DNA from: Clostridiales bacterium
GTDB taxonomy: Bacteria > Bacillota > Clostridia > Christensenellales > Christensenellaceae
Assembly (NCBI GenBank): GCA_003510345.1
Contig: DOMW01000140.1
Location: forward strand, 1 to 19,510
Length of the DNA stretch: 19,510 nucleotides
Reading direction: 5' to 3'
A program made the position numbers and the translations under genes. Each line of letters starts with the position of its first letter. Positions within the stretch are counted from its first letter, which is position 1. Shown in pieces: positions 1 through 7,192 of this stretch. The notes under the pieces were generated by a model, which worked only from the letters and a program-made list of their open reading frames with translations, was not told the DNA's origin and did not search any database.

Positions 1-20
1 TAACCTAACCTAACCTAACC
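1..20. repeat. Terminal (CCTAA)n / (TTAGG)n pentamer repeat, 4 units
   Basis: Four perfect TAACC units occupy the extreme left edge. Because the period is 5, TAA falls in all three forward frames (positions 1, 6, 11 and 16), so the tract cannot be read through by the protease frame that is open from base 19. TTAGG is the canonical arthropod telomere unit. The likeliest readings are a contig-edge artefact or a chimeric join to host DNA. A genuine bacterial repeat cannot be excluded from 20 bases. Confidence 0.85.
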
Positions 21-2775
21 GGAGCCTGCGCAGCAGGAACAGGAAACGCCGCCGCAGGCGGACGCCACCGCTCCCCCCGAACTGCCCGGCGTAGAAGAAA
101 CGCAGGCGAGCCCGCCTGTTGAACCGCCCCCTTCGCTGGAGCCGTCCGCTGAAAATACGCCCGCTTCGGATGTTCCCGCCGCGCCGGAAGAAGCACTGCC
201 GGATACGCTTGCCGAAATATTGGAAATCGCAAAAACGGACGGCGCGCTGGCCGCCGCCATGTTGAACGAATATACGGATACGGCGATGTTTGAAGAGGGG
301 ACGAGGCAAGTCCTGCAATATTATTATACGGAAGAATATTATGGCCTGCTGGATGCGTTTTCCGGCGTGATAGACGCGCGCGCCGCGCAGATCCTTTGGG
401 ATTTTGCGACCGCGAAAGAAGAGCGCGACAAAGAGGGCGAGCTTGGCTATGCGCCGGGTGAGGTGATCGTCGCCTACCGTGAAAACGTCATGACGGCGCA
501 AGCCGAAGCGGTTGTCGATGAACTGGACGGCGACGTGATAGAGGAAATCGACACACCTGCGGAAGGAATGGTGGATCTCGTAGAGATATCGCCGGAACAG
601 ACGGTATCGCGGGCGATCGAGGAATATGAGCAGGATCCGCGGGTAGAGTATGCGCAGCCCAACTTTATCTACACGGTTGCGGAAGCGGCGGCTGCCGGGC
701 TGCCGGGGGTGCAGTCCACACCAAACGATCCTTACATAAACGGCGCGGGCGGAGGAACCGGGCAGTGGAATTTTGACATGCTGCGTATGTCCGGGGCGTG
801 GGATATCGCGGATGGCGCGGGCACAGGCAAGGTGCGGGTAGCTGTGCTGGATACAGGCGTGGCGGCAACGCATGAGGATCTGGGCGCGAACCTAAACCGA
901 AACCTCTGCGTGGACGCGACATTGCCAAGCCTGCCGCGCATTACGACAGATGGCGGCAACAATGGGGATGGCGGCTCTGCGGAGTACCACGGCACGCACG
1001 TTACCGGCATCATTGGCGCGACGGCCAACAACGGTATCGGCGTGGCAGGGCTGGCAGCCGGGGCAAGCAACCAGGCGGTTGAAGTGATGGTGGTAGATGT
1101 GTTCAAGGGTGAAAGCGCGTATTCTTCAGAGATCAGCCGGGGATTCAACTTTGCTCTTTCGAACGGGGCCAAGGTAGTCAATATGAGTTTGGGGTCGGCA
1201 ATGGCCGCGAATGACTCGTTGTATGGGGTGGACGCTCTTTTGGTGAACAATATCAGCGCCGCAGCGGACCGGGGAACCGCCGTCGTACTCGCCGCCGGGA
1301 ATGTCAGCAGTTCCTCGCGGTTCGGGGCGCGGGCGCCGTTCCGAAACTTTCCGGCGTCAGAGGCGGATTGCATCGCCGTGATCAGCACGGATCAATCGGG
1401 GGGCAGGTCGGGCGGTTCGGACCTTACCACAGGGTCAAATTACTATTACCGGAGCGCTTCCGACGCGCAGGCGCAAAACTATGTGGCGGCGCCTGGGAGC
1501 GCGATTGTAAGCACTGTGCCAAATGCGCACGGGAAGTACATGTATTTGAATGGGACGTCTATGGCGGCGCCTGCCGTGGCTTCGGTGATCGCCTTGATGT
1601 ATTACGTGAACCCAAACCTTTCGGTACGGCAAATCAAAACGCTTCTGCAGCAGACATCAGCCAACGCGGGGGCCTACCAGCTGCAAACAGGCTGGGGAAA
1701 CGTGAACGGTACAGCCGCAGTGCGCGCCGCAGTGGACGCTGTGCTTGGAAAACCGGTGGCGGCAGCAACGCAGCGGGATAACATAAGCGCCGCCATTTCG
1801 TGGGGGAGTGTCCCGGGCGCGCAATACTATGACGTTTACCGTTCTGAGGCGGCGGATGGCAGTTATATCCGCATGGAACGTTTGTATGGAACGACAAGTT
1901 ATGTCGATTTAGCGGTCTCGCTCGGGCGTTCGTATTACTACAAAGTAACCGCGGGCGCGTCTGACAGCGCATCGGCGTCGTCCGATCCTACAGTGGTACG
2001 CATGGAGATGCGCGCTTATCCGAATACAGTGGAAGGATTTGTGCAGCGGATGTATGAGCTCGCACTGTCGCGCTACCCGGACGAAGGTGGCAGGGCGAAT
2101 TGGATCAATCATCTCAAAAACGGCTGGCTTACCGGCAGCGAAGTGGTGACCGGGTTTTTTCTAAGCCAGGAGATGCAGAACAAGAACTTGAGTAACGAAG
2201 AATTTATTGACCTTGCGTATCACGCTATTTTAAACAGAAATGCCGACGCGCCAGGAAAGGCGAACTGGTTATCCTATCTCAATAACGGAGCCAGCCGTAA
2301 GTTCATATTGCAGGGGTTTACACAATCTATTGAATTTACAAACCTGTGTGCTATGTACGGCATTATAAAAGGACAGTATATATCGGACGAACCCCGGGAT
2401 AAAAACGCCGACGTTACGGCATATGTACACAGGCTCTACAAACTGTGCCTGGACAGGGAGCCTGATATTGAAGGCATAAACAATTGGACTAATGCGTTGC
2501 TACAACATACGGTGAGCGGTACGCAAATCGCGGAAAGCTTTTTCCTGGGGCCGGAATTCACAGGTAAAAGAGTGTCAAATTCTGTTTATGTCGATAAATT
2601 ATACCGGGTGATGATGAACCGGGAAGGGGAAGCCGCCGGAAAACAAAATTGGAACTTCGCCCTTAGCCAGGGTATGTCGCGCAGGGCGATCTTTTTGGGG
2701 TTTGCGGGGTCGCCGGAGTTCGGGCAACTCTGCGCTTCGTATGGGATAGACAGGGGGGTTGTTCCTGCGTATTGA
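19..2775 (+). CDS. Secreted subtilisin-like serine protease with Fn3-like and four DUF4214 modules (5' partial)
   Basis: Peptidase S8 family. The frame is open from base 19. The TTG at 220 has no ribosome site and lies inside continuous low-complexity coding sequence, so the true start and the expected signal peptide are missing. Order: a Pro/Glu/Ala-rich segment (to about 210), a helical region, a fervidolysin/I9-like prodomain (about 445-680), then the catalytic domain. Catalytic Asp is at 850 (VAVLDTGV), His at 988 (HGTHVTG), oxyanion Asn at 1300 (AAGN) and Ser at 1558 (GTSMAAP), so the protease should be active. An Fn3-like segment (SWGSVPGAQYYDVYRS...) covers about 1780-2000. Four DUF4214 units start near 2029, 2194, 2413 and 2578, with L.R.PD-like cores (LSRYPD, LNRNAD, LDREPD, MNREGE). 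It is probably exported and attached to or acting at the cell surface. A separate promoter follows it, so it is probably not part of the sugar operon transcript, though no clear terminator was found. Confidence 0.9.
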   Translation, partial: PEPAQQEQETPPQADATAPPELPGVEETQASPPVEPPPSLEPSAENTPASDVPAAPEEALPDTLAEILEIAKTDGALAAAMLNEYTDTAMFEEGTRQVLQYYYTEEYYGLLDAFSGVIDARAAQILWDFATAKEERDKEGELGYAPGEVIVAYRENVMTAQAEAVVDELDGDVIEEIDTPAEGMVDLVEISPEQTVSRAIEEYEQDPRVEYAQPNFIYTVAEAAAAGLPGVQSTPNDPYINGAGGGTGQWNFDMLRMSGAWDIADGAGTGKVRVAVLDTGVAATHEDLGANLNRNLCVDATLPSLPRITTDGGNNGDGGSAEYHGTHVTGIIGATANNGIGVAGLAAGASNQAVEVMVVDVFKGESAYSSEISRGFNFALSNGAKVVNMSLGSAMAANDSLYGVDALLVNNISAAADRGTAVVLAAGNVSSSSRFGARAPFRNFPASEADCIAVISTDQSGGRSGGSDLTTGSNYYYRSASDAQAQNYVAAPGSAIVSTVPNAHGKYMYLNGTSMAAPAVASVIALMYYVNPNLSVRQIKTLLQQTSANAGAYQLQTGWGNVNGTAAVRAAVDAVLGKPVAAATQRDNISAAISWGSVPGAQYYDVYRSEAADGSYIRMERLYGTTSYVDLAVSLGRSYYYKVTAGASDSASASSDPTVVRMEMRAYPNTVEGFVQRMYELALSRYPDEGGRANWINHLKNGWLTGSEVVTGFFLSQEMQNKNLSNEEFIDLAYHAILNRNADAPGKANWLSYLNNGASRKFILQGFTQSIEFTNLCAMYGIIKGQYISDEPRDKNADVTAYVHRLYKLCLDREPDIEGINNWTNALLQHTVSGTQIAESFFLGPEFTGKRVSNSVYVDKLYRVMMNREGEAAGKQNWNFALSQGMSRRAIFLGFAGSPEFGQLCASYGIDRGVVPAY

Positions 2776-2782
2776 GAAAGGC

Positions 2783-2811
2783 TTGAATTAAAAAGGTTTC
2801 ATCAGTATAAT
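2783..2811 (+). promoter_or_regulatory. Sigma-A-type promoter for the polysaccharide operon
   Basis: The -35 box TTGAAT (2783-2788) and a perfect -10 box TATAAT (2806-2811) are separated by exactly 17 bases, in the only sizeable intergenic gap (2776-2887). Transcription would start near 2818 and leave a leader of about 70 bases before gmd. The boxes start 7 bases after the protease stop. All later genes on the strand overlap or are separated by 27 bases or fewer, so this is the obvious operon promoter. It is a prediction from consensus and spacing only. Confidence 0.65.
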
Positions 2812-2887
2812 ATATGTCATATGTTTATTGTCGGGTAAAACGGGATGCGGGAGCCTCATGAAACTATAATACCGTGGAGGGTATGGA

Positions 2888-3892
2888 ATGAAGACTGCTT
2901 TGATAACGGGCATCACAGGCCAGGATGGTTCTTATTTAGCGGAGTTGCTGCTGGAAAAGGGCTACAAAGTTTATGGGACGATGCGCCGCAAAAGTGTGGC
3001 GGATTATGGAAACGCCGAACACATCAAAGATAAACTGCACTTTATTTACGCGGATATGACGGATTGTGTCTCGCTGATCAACGCGATAAAAATCGCGATG
3101 CCGGACGAGGTATACAATTTGGCGGCGCAATCGTTTGTCGCGACTTCATGGGAGCAGCCACTCGCGACGGCGGATATTGACGCGGTCGGCGTGACCAATT
3201 TGCTCGAAGCAGTGCGGCTTGTGAAACCTGCCGCGCGTTTTTACCAGGCGTCTACGTCTGAGATGTTTGGCCTTGTGCAGGAAACGCCGCAGAGCGAAAC
3301 TACCCCTTTTTATCCGAGAAGCCCCTACGGCGTGGCAAAGCTTTACGGGCACTGGATTACCAAAAATTACCGGGAGAGTTTTTCGCTGTATGCCTGTTCG
3401 GGTATCCTGTTTAACCATGAAAGCGAGCGGCGCGGCATTGAATTTGTGACAAGGAAGATTACCCATGCGGTCGCCCGCATCAAAAAAGGAAAGCAAAAGC
3501 TGGTAGAGCTGGGGAATATGGACGCCAAGCGTGACTGGGGGCATTCCAAAGATTATGTACGCGCGATGTGGCTTATGCTGCAACAGGAAAAACCGGATGA
3601 TTATGTCATAGCGACCGGAGAGACCCGGACTGTGCGGGATTTTGTAAACGCGGCGTTTGCCGCGGTGGATATGGAGCTTGACTGGCATGGAACCGGCGCG
3701 GATGAATATGCTGCCGACAAAAAGACAGGGGATGTTGTGGTGAAGGTGAATCCACAGTTTTTCCGCCCGGCGGAAGTGGAGCTTTTATTAGGAAACCCCG
3801 GGAAAGCGGAAAGGGAACTGGGCTGGCAGCGGGAGATTGGGTTTGCCGAGCTTGTTTCCCGCATGGTAAAAAATGACATGGCGATCGTGTGA
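2888..3892 (+). CDS. gmd: GDP-mannose 4,6-dehydratase
   Basis: Converts GDP-D-mannose to GDP-4-keto-6-deoxy-D-mannose in the cytoplasm, the shared precursor for the two sugar branches encoded next. It is an extended short-chain dehydrogenase of 334 residues, close to the usual Gmd length. The N-terminal NADP-binding motif GITGQDG is at residues 8-14, followed by the Gmd-typical MRRKS. The active-site region shows STSEMFG and Y-x3-K (Tyr147, Lys151 in SPYGVAK), and the conserved GNMDAKRDWGHSKDYV stretch is diagnostic for Gmd over other epimerases. The ATG is preceded by GGAGG at 2876-2880 with 7-base spacing. It is the first gene after the predicted promoter, and rmd follows 27 bases later. 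Confidence 0.95.
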   Translation: MKTALITGITGQDGSYLAELLLEKGYKVYGTMRRKSVADYGNAEHIKDKLHFIYADMTDCVSLINAIKIAMPDEVYNLAAQSFVATSWEQPLATADIDAVGVTNLLEAVRLVKPAARFYQASTSEMFGLVQETPQSETTPFYPRSPYGVAKLYGHWITKNYRESFSLYACSGILFNHESERRGIEFVTRKITHAVARIKKGKQKLVELGNMDAKRDWGHSKDYVRAMWLMLQQEKPDDYVIATGETRTVRDFVNAAFAAVDMELDWHGTGADEYAADKKTGDVVVKVNPQFFRPAEVELLLGNPGKAERELGWQREIGFAELVSRMVKNDMAIV

Positions 3893-3919
3893 TTGCCGGT
3901 GCGCGGATAGGAAGAATAC

Positions 3920-4831
3920 GTGAAAGCGCTGATAACAGGGGCTCATGGTTTTGTGGGAAGATATCTCGCAGAGGAGCTTAGGTCAAATGGGTATGAGGTG
4001 TCGGGAACCGATATCAGGGGAGGCTGGACGCATGTGGATCTCCTGGATTTTGTTTGTGTAAAGAACTATATGCAAAGTGAGCGGCCTGGTATTATTTTCC
4101 ATTTGGCCGGTCAGTCGGCTGTGGGGCTATCGTGGAAAGAACCGCAGATGACTTTTTCCATAAATGTAAACGCCACGCTCAATCTATTGGACGCGGCGAG
4201 GGAATTGCCCGCGCCCGCGCGGGTTTTGCTCATAGGCTCCGGCGACGAATATGGTAAGACGGATGGTGCGGCCCCTATAAAAGAGACGGCGCCGCTAAAG
4301 CCGGAAACGCCGTACGCGGTTTCAAAATGCGCACAGGAAGAAATGGCGCGGCTTTATACGCGCGCGTATGGTATGGATATTGTGTTGACCCGGTCATTTA
4401 ACCACACGGGGCCGCAGCAGCGCAGGGGTTTTGTGGTTCCCGATTTTGCCTCGCAGATTGCCGCGATAGAAAAAGGGGGCGACCCAGTGCTGAAGGTGGG
4501 GAACCTTTCGGCCGAAAGGGATTTTTCGGATGTGCGGGATGTGGCGCGCGCATACCGGCTTTTGGCGGAAAAAGGCAGAACCGGGGAGATCTATAATGTG
4601 GGCGCGGGCAAGGCCTGCCGTATCCGGGATTTGCTCGATATCCTTTTGTCGTATGCGGGCAGGAAGATCGATGTGCGGCAAGACGCCGCGAAGATGCGGC
4701 CGGTAGATGTGCCGGTGATTGTAAGCGATATTACAAAGCTGCAAAAAGATACGGGGTTTGCGGCGGAATATACGATCGAAGAAACATTGCGGGATACTTT
4801 GGATTATTGGAGAAAGCAGAATGAGTCATAA
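3920..4831 (+). CDS. rmd: GDP-4-keto-6-deoxy-D-mannose reductase (GDP-D-rhamnose synthesis)
   Basis: Predicted to reduce the Gmd product at C4 to GDP-D-rhamnose. 303 residues, extended SDR fold. The nucleotide-binding motif GAHGFVG is at residues 7-13, the S-G-D-E active-site segment sits in IGSGDEYG, and the Y-x3-K pair is Tyr132/Lys136 (PYAVSK). The stretches SFNHTGP and FVVPDFASQI, together with GNLSAERDFSDVRD, are typical of Rmd-type reductases. Start is GTG at 3920 with AGGAAG (3909-3914) 5 bases upstream; the protein begins MKALITG, the expected first beta strand. A GDP-fucose-type (Fcl) product is less likely, because Fcl is a different epimerase/reductase subfamily, and these motifs match Rmd. 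The 3' end overlaps the next gene by 11 bases. Confidence 0.88.
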   Translation: MKALITGAHGFVGRYLAEELRSNGYEVSGTDIRGGWTHVDLLDFVCVKNYMQSERPGIIFHLAGQSAVGLSWKEPQMTFSINVNATLNLLDAARELPAPARVLLIGSGDEYGKTDGAAPIKETAPLKPETPYAVSKCAQEEMARLYTRAYGMDIVLTRSFNHTGPQQRRGFVVPDFASQIAAIEKGGDPVLKVGNLSAERDFSDVRDVARAYRLLAEKGRTGEIYNVGAGKACRIRDLLDILLSYAGRKIDVRQDAAKMRPVDVPVIVSDITKLQKDTGFAAEYTIEETLRDTLDYWRKQNES

Positions 4832-6530
4832 GGGCGAGGCGGGAAATGATTTGCTGGCAAGGGAGATCCTGGGCTATATAGATCGTGACGGGTGCGCGCA
4901 GGTGCTATCGGCGGACAGGCCTTTTGAGACTTTTTCCGAACCGTCCGCGGTGTCTGAAGAAAACCGGAGGCCGGTGCGTTTTTTCACGGCCAGGCAAAGC
5001 CGCGCCGCGCTTGCAAAAGCGATGACGGACGGAAGAAAGCTTAAATATGATTTGCGCAGCATCCTGACGCACAGCGACTTTGATTTTCTTAATGAAGCGG
5101 TCAGGATATTGTTCTTCCGCGATCTACAGGAAAAGGATAAGCGTTTATTACAGCTTCTACTGCAAGGCGTACCGAAACAAGCCGTAGTTTATTTGCTTTG
5201 CGCCGATCCAGAATGGGATATGCGCTTTGGTATAAAGGATTTTGACGTATACGAAAAAGCGTATCTGCGCTATTTAAGGAAAGACCGTATATCCCGGATA
5301 CCGGTGGTTAGCTACATTGTGGATATGGCGGTCATGCCGGTGCGGGCAAGGAAGGCGGAGCGGTATATCTTGCGGCAGGAAGCTGACAATATGCACCGTT
5401 GGGTAACCATAGCGGGGCAAATGGACCATCACCTGTGGGAGGAAAGCCTTAGGAACGAGCTATATGCCTCAAAACTGGCACAGGCGGAACAATGGATGGA
5501 AAAACACGAAAGCCAGACGGAAAAGTGGGTGAGCCAGACGAGCGAAATGTATTATGCGCAAAACGAGAAAATAGACCATGCGTATTATACGCAGATGGAA
5601 AAAATGCATATACAGGAACAAATGCAATTGCAGTTGCAGGCGCAAATGCAGGCACAGCAAGTGCAAATGCAGGACATGCAAGTGCAAACGCAGGACATGC
5701 TTATCAAACCGGCGGAGGAGGCGCATGCCCTGGCTGCACGGCGGTTTGACGAGGTGCTTAAGGAACAGGAGTGGTTAAAAAAGCAGCTTCGCGAATTGCG
5801 CGTGCAGGCGGAAGAATCGGTGCGCGACAAAACGGTCATAAGCACGCAGCCCGGCGGCGTAACCGTTGTGGATATGGAAGGTTTGCTGGTTGGGTTGCCG
5901 TCCGAGCAATGGCTGCTGGCTGCCAGCCTGTCCACAAACCGGCATCTTAAATGGGGCTCCGAGCGTTATATGCGGGAGTATATTGAGCGCGGTATGGTTG
6001 TAGCCGATATCGCGGCGGAATATGGCATATTCTCGTGCTTTGCGGCACGGCGGGTAGGGCCGGAGGGCCGGGTGCTGCTCTTTGAGGAAGATAAAACCAG
6101 ATTGCAATACATTCACGATAATTTGTCATTGAACGGATTTCTGGGAAAGGAAAATATCGCGCTTTATGATGAAGTCCCGGGGAATAAAGGCAAAAAAAAC
6201 CTGGATGCCGTCCTCGCCGGGCAGCGGGTCGATTTTATCCGCATTTCCGGGGCGGCGGATATCCCCTCCGTTTGGGCGGGCATGGCAAATACGCTTGCGG
6301 TAAGCTTGAATGTGAAGATCATGCTGGAGTTTTCCCCCACCTGCCTGAAAGAAAAGGGGCATGACGCGGCGGCGTTTTATGATAGGGTACGGGGAGAAGG
6401 ATTTGAAATTTCCGAGCTTAGCGAACAGGGCGGCGAAACCGCGCCTGCCGTTAAGGAACGGATATTCGCAAAAGAAAGCGCGGTGCTATTGCTCAGGAGG
6501 GTGTGGCGGCAAGGCGGCGCGATAGGATGA
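4821..6530 (+). CDS. FkbM-like methyltransferase-domain protein with long Gln/Met-rich coiled coil
   Basis: 569 residues from the ATG at 4821, chosen because GGAGAAAG (4808-4815) precedes it; the longer frame from TTG 4758 lies inside rmd. The N-terminal part (residues about 88-135, FLNEAVRILFF... then LLLQG..KQAVVYLL.ADPEW) resembles a degenerate DUF4214 helical module. Residues about 185-330 form a long charged, Gln/Met-rich coiled coil containing 21-base heptad repeats. The C-terminal part (about 380-560) looks like an FkbM-type Rossmann methyltransferase, with motif I region VVADIAAEYGIFSCFAARRVGPEG and an acidic strand end LLFEED. Motif I lacks the usual D-I-G-A-N-x-G glycine, so activity is uncertain. 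A plausible role is O-methylation or capping of the glycan, with the coiled coil as scaffold. There are no transmembrane segments, so it is presumably cytoplasmic. An A8 run lies at 6192-6199. Confidence 0.75.
   Translation: MSHKGEAGNDLLAREILGYIDRDGCAQVLSADRPFETFSEPSAVSEENRRPVRFFTARQSRAALAKAMTDGRKLKYDLRSILTHSDFDFLNEAVRILFFRDLQEKDKRLLQLLLQGVPKQAVVYLLCADPEWDMRFGIKDFDVYEKAYLRYLRKDRISRIPVVSYIVDMAVMPVRARKAERYILRQEADNMHRWVTIAGQMDHHLWEESLRNELYASKLAQAEQWMEKHESQTEKWVSQTSEMYYAQNEKIDHAYYTQMEKMHIQEQMQLQLQAQMQAQQVQMQDMQVQTQDMLIKPAEEAHALAARRFDEVLKEQEWLKKQLRELRVQAEESVRDKTVISTQPGGVTVVDMEGLLVGLPSEQWLLAASLSTNRHLKWGSERYMREYIERGMVVADIAAEYGIFSCFAARRVGPEGRVLLFEEDKTRLQYIHDNLSLNGFLGKENIALYDEVPGNKGKKNLDAVLAGQRVDFIRISGAADIPSVWAGMANTLAVSLNVKIMLEFSPTCLKEKGHDAAAFYDRVRGEGFEISELSEQGGETAPAVKERIFAKESAVLLLRRVWRQGGAIG
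5640..5702 (+). repeat. Three tandem 21-bp units encoding coiled-coil heptads
   Basis: Units 5640-5660, 5661-5681 and 5682-5702 encode AQMQAQQ, VQMQDMQ and VQTQDML. The last two differ at only three bases (GTGCAAAYGCAGGACATG followed by CAA or CTT), and the first is more diverged. Each unit is exactly one heptad, so gain or loss would lengthen or shorten the coiled coil without changing frame or register. The tract sits within a longer CAA/CAG/ATG-rich stretch (about 5605-5702). Confidence 0.8.
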
Positions 6531-7192
6531 CGAAAGTGTCGGAGAAAAGTGTTGTGGTCGTAGGCGGCGGCGGCCATGCCCGTTCCGTTTTGGATATTGC
6601 GCTTTCGCTGCCGGGGCTTTCGTTGTTCGGATGTGTCAACCCGTTTGGCCGGGATGTGCTTGGCGTGCCCTGTAAAGGTACCGAGGACGACCTTGAAAAG
6701 ATATACGCTATGGGGATACGCTACGCGTTTGTCGCCATTGGGGAAAACGCCGCAAGGAACGAGGTTTACGACCGGATTGTCGCAATGGGCTTTGAGCCAG
6801 TGACAATTGTCAGCCCATATGCCGTTGTATCGGAGCGGGCGGCGCTTGGCAAAGGCGTTTGTGTGATGCCGGGCGCGGTGATCCATGTCAACGCTGTGAT
6901 TGGTGATAACTGTATTGTCAACACAAATTGCAGTATCGACCATGACTGCAAAATAGGAAAGAGCTGCCATATCGCGCCGGGCGTTTCCATGTCGGGCACC
7001 GTATGCGTGGGCGACGGGGCGCACATTGGAACCGGCGCTTCGGTAATCGATAATATTACGATCGGGGCGCGCAGTTATATCGGCGCTGGCGCGGCTGTTG
7101 TGAAAAATATTACAAACGATGTGCTGGCGGTTGGTGTGCCGGCAAGGGTGATAAAGTATTTTAAAAGTGAGGGAACAAAAAAGAATGGATAA
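6527..7192 (+). CDS. NeuD/PglD/PerB-type sugar N- or O-acetyltransferase
   Basis: 221 residues. The N-terminal Rossmann-like sugar-nucleotide binding part begins VVVGGGGHARSVLDIA. From about residue 100 a left-handed beta helix follows with hexapeptide repeats (VIGDNCIVN, KIGKSCHIA, VGDGAHIG, IGARSYIG), ending in a typical VPARVIK. The catalytic base is probably His139 in SIDHDCKIG, as in PglD and NeuD. Family members acetylate amino groups of 4-amino-6-deoxy sugars or hydroxyls of sialic acids. Beside a Per-like aminotransferase and gmd, the best guess is GDP-perosamine N-acetyltransferase (PerB-like). ATG 6527 overlaps the preceding stop (ATGA). GTG 6503 and GTG 6536 are alternative starts; GGAGG at 6496-6500 is only 2 bases from 6503 and 26 from 6527, so the start is not settled. 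Confidence 0.82.
   Translation: MTKVSEKSVVVVGGGGHARSVLDIALSLPGLSLFGCVNPFGRDVLGVPCKGTEDDLEKIYAMGIRYAFVAIGENAARNEVYDRIVAMGFEPVTIVSPYAVVSERAALGKGVCVMPGAVIHVNAVIGDNCIVNTNCSIDHDCKIGKSCHIAPGVSMSGTVCVGDGAHIGTGASVIDNITIGARSYIGAGAAVVKNITNDVLAVGVPARVIKYFKSEGTKKNG

Noticed and set aside
1..20. Pentamer repeat as an in-gene phase-variation tract
   Set aside because: The repeat places TAA in every forward frame within 15 bases, so no repeat number allows read-through.
220..222. TTG as the start of the subtilase
   Set aside because: No ribosome site upstream; the frame is open and protein-like back to base 19, and a secreted protease needs a signal peptide that is absent downstream.
10..873. 287-codon open frame on the - strand
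   Set aside because: Antisense to the protease prodomain and catalytic domain; Arg/Phe-rich composition typical of a shadow frame in GC-rich codons, and no recognisable motif.
2865..2870. Second TATAAT as an alternative promoter
   Set aside because: No -35-like hexamer at 16-18 bases upstream and it lies only 5 bases before the ribosome site.
6192..6199. A8 run in the FkbM-like gene as a slippage site
   Set aside because: A runs of 7-8 are scattered through the window (for example 7830, 15091, 16997 region), so it does not stand out as a switch.
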